From Echiichthys vipera (lineage: Eukaryota > Chordata > Actinopteri > Perciformes > Trachinidae), in the NCBI GenBank assembly GCA_963691815.1, contig OY829662.1, forward strand, positions 9,862,748-9,926,747: a stretch of 64,000 nucleotides of DNA. Reading direction: 5' to 3'. Made by a program: the position numbers and the translations under genes. Below, piece after piece: positions 56,127-64,000 of this stretch. Every line of letters starts with the position of its first letter. The first letter of the stretch is position 1. The notes under the pieces were generated by a model. It was given only the letters and a program-made list of their open reading frames with translations. It was not told where the DNA came from and did no database searches.

Positions 56127-57477
56127 AAAAAATATATATTGTTCTTTACACTTATGCATTAAATCTGCAAAGTTGAGTTTCCAAAGACGGACACAGAACT
56201 TAAAGAATCTGAGAAATATCTGTGAATTTTGTACACTAGATAAAAGAAAAAAAAAGAAGTTTTTAAAAAGAAAATGCTTCTATGGATGTTTTATACTCAG
56301 CCTGAACTCTGGATATGTCTGTGTGTTTCTCTATTTTAAGTTGGCTGTTTGTCTTTGTTTATTTTGTTGAGGGTTTTTCGTTATTTTTTGGTGGGTGGGT
56401 GTGGTTGGTTATTGGGAACAAGGTTTAAGAACGGAGAACGCTGAACATAATGTACTACATAAAAGAAAAGTTGTTATATTTGCATGATTCCCTGTATTTT
56501 TTGAGAGACAAAAATATATTGTTGTGTACAATGAGTGGACGTACATTGAAAACAAAAACTAGGGGCTGAAATATTGTCACGTACCTTTGATCATTTGAAC
56601 GTTTAGGTTTTAGCTGTTTCTTATTCTCTGTGACGTTTTCTATTTACATTCTTACCTATTGGTTTTCCTTTTGGGTGATTGTATTATATCTTGACGTTGC
56701 AGTTACAATTATTACTCTTTGAGCTGCAGGCTGGTGCAGTGTGCATTTTAAAGAGGGTGGTAAAAATGTTGGAGGCTGGTGGGTGTTTACATCCGTTCTT
56801 AGAAACTGTGCTCTGTTCTTCTGAATTACAAAGATTATTCTCCATGGCAGACATGCAAAGCTATCATCTTTGGCTTGAGGCAAGGCCCTGTCACAGTTTG
56901 TGGTTATATTTTCTCTTAACTCAGCTGTCTCCTTTATGGAAAAAGAAATCTGTACATGTTTTTTTTTTTTCCGGTTAAAGACATCATATATGAAAATATG
57001 TTCAAAAGCAAGCGAGTGGCACATCCAAACACGCTGTGGATTGTCTAATCCCAATCTATCAGTTAAAAGTCACTTGCGAATCAAAGCAGCATCAGCAGCT
57101 TCTCTCTTAGCCTCGGCCCACTCACTGTTAGCTAAATCAGCTAAATTCCTCATCCTCAGCTCTCAGAGCCTGCTGGTTTTCTATCCAACTAGTTAATTGA
57201 ATTCATCTTATATCCAGCCAGTTGGAAATTAGCCTTTTATCGTTTTCATTATACACTATTTTATACGCTTTTTCTTCTGCTGAATAACTTTTTGTGTGCA
57301 CAGAAAAAACTTAATCTCAGATTGATGCACCGTTGTACAAGCTAAAACTATGGTAGGACTTTACATTACAGCTCGGTAATAACATGCTAATGGTGTGGGG
57401 TAATAGATAAAAGGTGATTATTAAGTAATACCATGAAAATACTATGGGTATTTTCAACATTTTGCTGACCTGATTCA

Positions 57478-57720
57478 TTAGCCTGGCCGAACCAATTCGC
57501 AAATGCTTAGTAATCTGGAACCTATTTGTTCATTTTCGGTTTCCAATCAAACTGGCGTGATCAACAGTGCAGATCAAAATGCTGCTGGAAGCAATTGGAT
57601 CAGATCATCAGACTATGACCTTCAACCAATCAGAGTAACAGAACGACTTAACTTGGTCCATTTTGAAGCAGGAAAAAATGTCGGCCGGGTTGCAAACTTT
57701 CTAAAATTACACCAATAGAC
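57478..57720. repeat. Possible DNA-transposon fragment
   Basis: TTAGCCTGGCCGAACCAATT, ACTGGCGTGATCAAC, CAATTGGATCAGATC and CAACCAATCAGAGTAACAGA resemble a dispersed fish repeat in style. No terminal repeats were identified and the boundaries are approximate. Confidence 0.35.
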
Positions 57721-60088
57721 CAAATTGTGATTCTTAGAACATTTTACGTGAGAAATAGGCATTCAAATAAAATAATCTTGATCCATATTTGATCAGACCT
57801 GCCTAGTTTAACAATTTTATCAGATATTCGTCAGTCTGGTAAGTTGCACTGGATTTAGAGCACCAGTTACATTCTGTAACTATGACGTGACCTCATCAAA
57901 CATTGTCTTAAGCCAGGAGGGGACCTTTTTTTTGCCCCCTTATTATCCGGATAAATACATTCCAGTCTAGTTTTACCCAGATAATAATATCAAGCTATTA
58001 CCTGGCTGTAATGTGAAGTGCTACTAAAACTGTATGTTATAGTTTAAAAAAAGTCCTTATAAACAAAAGATTAACATTTCTATTCCACATCACTCAAAAA
58101 CATCTGATTTTCATCTGTTTCAAGAGAAATTATATTCCAATGATATGAGTATGACCCCAGAGAGAAACAGATTAAGTCTAATTAGTTCCAGTAAACGGAG
58201 AGGAGGCAGAGTCCTGAGTAAATTTAATTTGGCACCCATCCAATAATACATGGGTAACAGCTACTGCAGCTCTGATGATACATTTGTATCCATGCCATGA
58301 CGGCCAGCCATAAGTCATAGCCATGTTTAAATACAGCATTGATAATACAAGACCCTCAAACTGTTGATGTATAGCCTATTCTGTGGCACAGCCTTTGCCA
58401 AAACCTAGAGATGACTCCCTCTCCAATTACAAATTGAAAATGAATTGAATTCAACTCTGGGCTAAGTCTTCTCCTCAGCTTGTCAACTCAGCAATTTATT
58501 AATCGCTCTACATTATTAGCCAGTTTATAAAGTCATGTTTAATTCTTAAATTCTCATTCCCAGTGCGTCAAATACTGATGTTTTGTCACGACCCTATGCA
58601 TCTGGCACAGACACAAAAGGGTGGCTTGTCAACTATGCCAAAGGCAGCAGGCTTTCAACCTTAAACCCGTCTGCAGTGGTATGAGATGCTCAGAGCAAGT
58701 GTTCCAGGATTAAGAGTGCAAAACTCTGCGTAGGCTGGGGTGGTGGATGGTTCAAACAAACCCTGGACATTCACTTTTCATTGAGGAGACCAGGGTTCGT
58801 GTGTCGTTCATGTCCTATGCATCACGGTAGTTACGTTACAAGTAAACTTCTTTAAACTCCAACCACAATCACGTGTTGCCCGTGTATAAAACAGTGTCCA
58901 AAAAGGCTTTTGACGCACAGAACTACCCAATGGAGAGACCGTCAGTGGCATGTGTTTTAAGCACACAGGAGCCTCATGCCTTTTACACCAAGGGCAACCT
59001 AGGGCAATGCAAAGTGAGAGCAAAGGGTCCGGCCAAATCAGCAGTATGTGACAAGTTGGGATGAGAACAGGTTGTTTATTAGAGTAAAATTGCATTGTAA
59101 TCTGATGAGGCAGTTTTTCTGTTACAGGAAATAAACCTGTAACTTGGATCTCCAATTTCTATAATTTCTTTCCAGAGCAGTGACACTTGCTTAAAGGTCC
59201 CATCGCACCGAGAGCAGACGCAGTTCAGTGTCAGAAGCCCATCATTCTGATCAATGTTAATGTTTTCTGCGCTCACAGACAGCAGAGGCTGGCCATGCAT
59301 TGCTATTCCAAACACACAGTCCAGTGCTGTGGTACTCCCAAAGTCAGAATGATTGGCCTTGTCAGTGCCAGAGATTGAAAACTCAGCGGCTTCCAAAAAT
59401 GGCAGTCAGTTCCCAGAGAGAAGGCAGGGTAGAGGGACCATTCTCGACTCACTAAGGATATTAAATGTCTGCGGATTGAACACTAATGGTGTCTTGGCCT
59501 TGCAGCAACAAAAAGTATTCATCGTTCATGTACACATCACACGATGAAACATAGAATTGTAGTATTAAATAGACCTGATGCAGAATTTTGAGCCAAAATA
59601 AAATTAGTATTTAGTAAGGATCAGGCATATCAAAACCTGCTCAGTCAGTAATGATTTGACTTCTAAGGAGCTCTTAGTCCTTTTAGTTTAGGAATACAAT
59701 TTTCCATGTTACACTATTTTAACAGTTTTTTCTGCCAACTCTCACAAGCAACTGAGAGTAGAGGCATTTCACTGGCAGGTTGTATCATCTGAAAATAGTT
59801 ATGAATATGATAAATAGCCCCTTAAAAAACAATTCAACCACATAATGTATAGTATAATCACTGAATTGCTAAAGTATAACCACCATCTGTGTGATCTCTA
59901 TAAGGCCAAGGGCCACAGCTAATTCTTGCATCAATATCATATGATTTCAGTTCCTATTCTGCCTTTTTTGTAACATTTGTGTCGAAATAGGGCTTTTGCC
60001 AGGTTGACTACATGAGGTGGTCTTTTGGTCTTAAAATCAAGAGACCATCACTGTATCAAAGCAAAAGTCGCATGGTCATATTCTATTC

Positions 60089-60138
60089 AAATCTAATGTT
60101 ACTCTCCCCTCTGGTTTCAGCTCTAATGTTCAGAGACC
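60089..60138 (+). repeat. Short duplicated segment, copy 1
   Basis: About 50 bp starting AATCTAATGTTACTC and containing CCCCTCTGGTTTCAGCTCTA is nearly identical to 63226-63274 on the same strand. The two copies are about 3.1 kb apart and probably come from one dispersed repeat family. Confidence 0.7.
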
Positions 60139-60275
60139 AAAAGGGAAAGACAAAACAATGGTTTGAATGATGGAAACAATTCTTGGCTTTTTATCTATCT
60201 TTAATTATTTGTTGCTGATATTGGCATTTTTTTCCCTTTGCGATTTCTGTATAAAAGATCTATTTCTATATTTGC

Positions 60276-60321
60276 AATAAATTTGTAATTAAAAATGAAA
60301 AATGTGTGTGATTGGTCTCTG
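60276..60321 (+). terminator. Candidate distal poly(A) signal with GU-rich downstream element
   Basis: GCAATAAA (hexamer 60276-60281) is followed 20-40 bp later by AATGTGTGTGATTGGTCTCT and preceded by a T-rich stretch with TGTA motifs. This is the best-formed cleavage site on the plus strand after elfn2, about 10.8 kb beyond the stop. It could end a very long elfn2 3' UTR or be unrelated. Confidence 0.35.
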
Positions 60322-60689
60322 TGATTAACAGGAATAGTTATTTTTTCCTAAAAAAAATATATAAATGATCAAGCGGAAACCTTTGGTGCCAAAAAATTAA
60401 GCCAACACTTCATCAAATGGCCACTTGAGGATGATTCCAAAAGAGAGTTAATCCCCATAGACTCCCATGCTAAAATGCCCACATTTCACAGCAGAAATAA
60501 ACATGCTTACAGCCTGGTTAAAAAAAAAAAAAAATTTACAACCAATTTCCCCGATCATGAAAACTGTATGTCATATAATTCTGCCAGCCTCTTTTACGTC
60601 AAGAACTCCAAATCCTTCAACGTTTACAAGTTGTTTATATGGTAAATTGTGATTATAGTGTTGATAGCCATTTTAATACTTTGACCGCA

Positions 60690-60948
60690 ACTTGATTGGT
60701 ACATCCTGTTGAGGCTTGGATGCCAATACTGTCACAGGTGCTGAGCATGGACTAGGCTTCATTCAGCCCAACATAGCTCCATTCACTTTTCACCTCAATG
60801 CCCATTTTTGAATTGGCGTGAGTAAGGCGAAGGCAGGAACTGCCCAGATGGGTGCAGTTGGAGTCACCCACATTGAGCTTAATTTTGTCTCTTCATCAAC
60901 CGTGGGTGATGTCACAAAAACTACATCCATATTTCATACAGTCTATGT
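60690..60948 (+). repeat. Dispersed repeat ending ...TCATACAGTCTATG
   Basis: Contains AACATAGCTCCATTCACTTT, GGAGTCACCCACATTGAGCT, GGGTGATGTCACAAAAACTA and ends CATATTTCATACAGTCTATG. I recognise this as a common teleost interspersed repeat. Its terminal motif matches that of the repeat at 32990-33172. Confidence 0.5.
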
Positions 60949-61013
60949 AAATAATTCAGTTGTCACTCATGATTAACTACATGTACTGACATATTGCACT
61001 GCCATTGAAAATG

Positions 61014-61042
61014 TGTGTGTGTATGTGTGTGTGTGTGTGTGT
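61014..61042. repeat. Short (GT)n microsatellite
   Basis: GT repeats with one GTAT interruption. Confidence 0.85.
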
Positions 61043-61180
61043 GCCAGTATGTGGTGTGTACTACTACACTATATATACTTTACCCTTGACTGGGTCCTAT
61101 AATTCAATTATTCATAAACTGAGAGCTGTAAAGCACCTGGACTGTATATTGTGAGAGATTATAGGATTTCCCTTACGAAC

Positions 61181-61287
<107 letters not shown>

Positions 61288-61751
61288 GGCCACTTGCACT
61301 CTCCATTAAAACCTCTCAGTGCTTTAAGGGTCCTGGTACACAGGCACAGATGGGTACTTGAAGAGAAAAAAAAAATTTGATGACTCATGAAGATGACAAA
61401 CACGTTCACCTCATGGAGACTCGGATGTGGAAGTCTAGTGTGAGCAAACGCTTTGCTGAACATACAAATTTAATGAGTAGGATGACAGAGAACAACAGGG
61501 AGTTTTCTGAACCTGAAGGCAGAAAGGGCAGGGGATCTGGGCTTGGCTGGTAGCATTCAAAGTGCTGGTTGGACCCGTTTTGACAAGGATTTGTTGGGAT
61601 TTACTTCCCGTAAAGAGCGCTGCAGGAATGGACGCTTTGTGGGCCAACCTGGATCTTAATATCACTCTAGTTTCCTTTGACAAAAAGCTTGACAATAAGC
61701 TCAGTGGCAAACTCAGGAAGATATTCTCTAGGGCTTCCTACCAAGGATTTT

Positions 61752-62225
61752 CTTGGTTGACCAGTGGTCGTCATTTAGAGCGATTAGTCAATTAGTCGAC
61801 TAATTGACACCTCCATGCATGACATATTGACACATATGTTCACACATTGACACATGTTCAGGTATCTAGGCTAACATTACTTAAATGTTTACAGTGGTTG
61901 GTCATGTTTGTCGTGGACGAATGATAGGCAAAGTTTTTCTTGCAAAGTTTGCATGTGACCTTCTTGGGGTCATCCTTGTTCTTTTCAAAGTGATCCCATG
62001 TCTTTCCCGGCATGATTGAACTGTCTAACCGCAATGTAGAAGGGACCTGGACCTGCCCCTTCAAATTAAAAGCCATCCAGCCTTTTAGGTCAGCCGCCAG
62101 TCAAATACATTTTACACAAGACACGGCTCCATATGTTTTTTTTTTCCTGCGACCAATGGACTGATGAAATTTTGGTCAGCTAATGATTCGTTTGGTCAAC
62201 CAGTGCTTGGTTGACTACTTGGGGG
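61752..62225 (-). mobile_element. hAT transposon relic with BED finger
   Basis: A minus-strand ORF with a BED-type zinc finger lies between inverted motifs: TTGGTTGACCAGTGG near 61752 and TTGGTCAACCAGTGCTTGG near 62190. Near the left end is a perfect 22-bp palindrome centred on GTCGAC (61787-61808). BED fingers and TA-rich palindromic ends fit hAT elements. The catalytic RNase-H-like domain is missing, so it is an internally deleted copy. Boundaries are approximate. Confidence 0.6.
61858..62076 (-). pseudogene. BED zinc-finger N-terminus of a hAT transposase
   Basis: The 72-residue frame contains WDHFEKNKDDPKKVTCKLCK followed by NFAYHSSTTNMTNHCKHL. This is the BED pattern: an aromatic start, CxxC, and then a paired histidine region where the usual second ligand set HxxxxH reads HCKHL. 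The frame ends shortly after and no transposase core follows on the minus strand, so it is a fragment. Host genes of the ZBED family share this domain, but the short length and repeat-like surroundings favour a transposon relic. Confidence 0.65.
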
Positions 62226-63225
62226 CTAATAATCTCCAGAAATAAACACCACTTTTATGATTTTTTAAGTAGTTTTTAACAATCGCATTTTTAAAGACAC
62301 AAAAGCTTCAAAATTCACAAGGAGGATGTTTGCTAATATAGTTAATGTTTAACAATAAAATGTGTAAAATCTCTTAAGCCTGTGTTAGAGACCTTTTTTT
62401 AAGCATGTAACCAAAAACCCATTAAAAAACATTGACTTTGAGACATGGGAACCCGAAGTGCAAAAATGCTAACTTATTTCCAGGTTTTAGGACTCAAAAT
62501 TGATTTACAGAGGTGGGAAACACAAAAAAAATAGGAAGGCTAGTGGAAATAAAGACCTTCTAAATCAGGCATATAATACATTTATAGATTGATTATCTTT
62601 AAGAACTATGAAGTATAATACAATTGTAATTGTAATACAGTTGAAATGGACATCATTATGTTCAACTATTCATTTAGCTAATAGTAGCGGTTTGCTTTCA
62701 CAACACCATGCGGTAACTGTCCTGATAGCTGCCTACCTTCAAAAGAGTTTCCCAATAAACAAAAGCGTTTTTAAGGTAGTTAACCACAATACAACATCCC
62801 AATACAAACTTTTATGAAAGGTAAAAATCATCACCTCCTATGATTGTAACCTGATACCCCCTGACCTCCGCCAATGGACTCCATGTCTACTCTAACTATA
62901 ACTAACGACGTCAACGTATCAACAAAAGCCCCCGCGTTGCCTTGCTCTCTCTTTCCATGCTCTCTCCAAACAGCTGAAGCTGAGCAGCTCTCGTGTGTTC
63001 AGCAGAACGAGACACGCACAGAAACTCTTCTACGGTAGCAGCCATAATGGTCTGACTAGAGTAATCAAGCGGACGCAATGTCAGACCATAAAAAAAAATA
63101 AAGGTTGTAGCCATCATGATATTACGAACTGGTTTGTGGACTACAATTTTAAAGCCAGTAAATTGGCGTTTGACTGTCGCCATCTTGGTATTTTGGAGCC
63201 GAGGGGACCACATCAACACAACAAG
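62226..63225. other. Non-coding DNA with a CpG-containing repeat block
   Basis: 62226-62900 is AT-rich and featureless. About 62930-63225 has CpGs and phrases such as GACTGTCGCCATCTTGG that suggest a dispersed fish repeat; the long minus-strand frame there (62911-63300) is probably repeat-derived. Confidence 0.4.
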
Positions 63226-63274
63226 AAATCTAATGTGACACTCCCCTCTGGTTTCAGCTTTAATGTTCAGAACC
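63226..63274 (+). repeat. Short duplicated segment, copy 2
   Basis: Second copy of the segment at 60089-60138, differing by a few substitutions and one short gap near its end. It sits at the junction between a CpG-containing repeat (about 62930-63225) and the LINE fragment that follows. Confidence 0.7.
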
Positions 63275-63289
63275 AGGCGAATATAGTCA

Positions 63290-64000
63290 AAGACAAGCAC
63301 TGAGTAGATGCATCGAGCAGATCAACGAATGGATGGAGCAGAATTTTCTCCAATTAAACAAAGAAAAAAATGAAATTATTGTCTTTGGAGCCAAGGAAGA
63401 ATGATTAAAAGTCAGCACCCAACTTCAAACGGTAATGCTTGAAACCACAAACCAAGCCAGAAACTTAGGTGTAGTCATGGACTCAGGCCTAAACTTTAAC
63501 AGCCACATCACGCCAGTTATAAAATCAGCCTACTATCACCTGAAAAGTATATCAAGGATTAAAGGACTTATGTTCCAGCAGGACCTTGAAAAAATTGTCC
63601 ATGCATTTATTTTCAGCAGGCTCGACTAGTGTAACAGTGTCTTTACAGGTCTCCCTAAAAAAATGATCAGACAGCTGCAGTTAATCCAGAACGCTGCTGC
63701 TCGAGTCCTCACTAAGGCCTTAGAAGTAGATCATATCCAGTCCTCAGATCTTTGCACTGGCTTCCTGTCTTTCAAAGAATTGATTTCAAAATAGTTATGT
63801 TGGTTTACAAAGCACTGAATGGTTAACGACCAAAATACATTTCAGCTACGAACCATTCAGACCTCTCAGATCCTCTGGGACAGGTCTGCCCTGTGTCCCC
63901 AGAGTCAGAATTCAACATGGAGAGGCAGTTTTTATGCACCACAAATCTGAAACAAACTTCCAGAAAACTGCAGGTCTCAGGCAAATCTTAATTCTTTTAA
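63290..64000 (+). mobile_element. L2/CR1-like LINE fragment, C-terminal ORF2, runs off window
   Basis: Translation on the plus strand gives the region downstream of the catalytic palm: INEWMEQNFLQLNKEKNEII, then (from 63435) ARNLGVVMDSGLNFNSHI, IVHAFIFSRLD, a stop where Y of the usual SRLDYCN is expected, then FTGLPKKMIRQLQLIQNAAA and YKALNG. Several in-frame stops show it is dead. This block order is the conserved C-terminal half of L2-like reverse transcriptases in fish. The 5' part is absent, the start is approximate, and the 3' end is beyond the window. Confidence 0.8.

Larger units (their letters stand above)
52012..57477. other. elfn2 downstream region or distal 3' UTR
   Basis: AT-rich, with the candidate poly(A) signal at 52775 and a CA repeat at 56044. 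The T/G-rich stretch 56330-56720 looks UTR-like. No coding exon is recognised on either strand. Confidence 0.5.
57721..60688. other. Non-coding region with candidate distal poly(A) site
   Basis: Contains the duplicated segment at 60089 and the AATAAA at 60276. Minus-strand frames at 58808-59155 and 59079-59396 are open but unrecognised. Confidence 0.5.

Noticed and set aside
56656..57054. 132-codon minus-strand frame
   Set aside because: No domain, low-complexity lysine run from a poly-T stretch, and no start or splice context.
62911..63300. 129-codon minus-strand frame
   Set aside because: It covers a CpG-containing dispersed repeat and part of the duplicated segment, so it is probably not a gene.

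Overview
This is vertebrate nuclear DNA, most likely from a ray-finned (teleost) fish. The base composition is AT-rich, long dinucleotide and tetranucleotide microsatellites are very frequent, interspersed-repeat tails of kinds common in teleosts are present (L2/Rex1-like LINE ends, a tRNA-like SINE, hAT and Harbinger-like relics), and the only protein gene is a vertebrate brain gene split by an intron. No prokaryotic features are present.

Only one protein-coding gene can be supported: a plus-strand elfn2 orthologue (extracellular leucine-rich repeat and fibronectin type III domain containing 2). Two coding exons (46143-46484 and 46942-49446) join in phase 0 to give 948 residues: signal peptide, LRR block, LRRCT, FN3 domain, one membrane span and a long cytoplasmic tail with an RVxF-type phosphatase-1 docking motif and the conserved C-terminus. 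Upstream, one or two candidate 3' splice sites mark the start of the first coding exon, so at least one non-coding 5' exon must lie further upstream, and I cannot place it.

Positions 1-45806 hold no recognisable gene. They consist of single-copy AT-rich DNA, about a dozen microsatellites, a 5'-truncated antisense LINE with a reverse transcriptase remnant (11084-12965), SINE-like pieces (18525, 22846) and several non-autonomous DNA-transposon relics (14440, 20376, 23942, 31520). This stretch may be the 5' intron or the flank of elfn2.

Downstream of the stop codon lie probable 3' UTR sequence, a well-preserved 431-bp Harbinger-like MITE with perfect 20-bp terminal inverted repeats and a TAA target duplication (51578-52008), two candidate poly(A) signals (52775 and 60276), more dispersed repeats, a hAT relic keeping a BED zinc-finger exon (61752-62225), and a second LINE fragment running off the right edge.

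I found no undescribed multi-gene system. The observations most worth checking are the intron inside the elfn2 LRR coding region, the upstream-ORF cluster that an alternative acceptor would remove, the intact MITE, and the BED-finger hAT relic.
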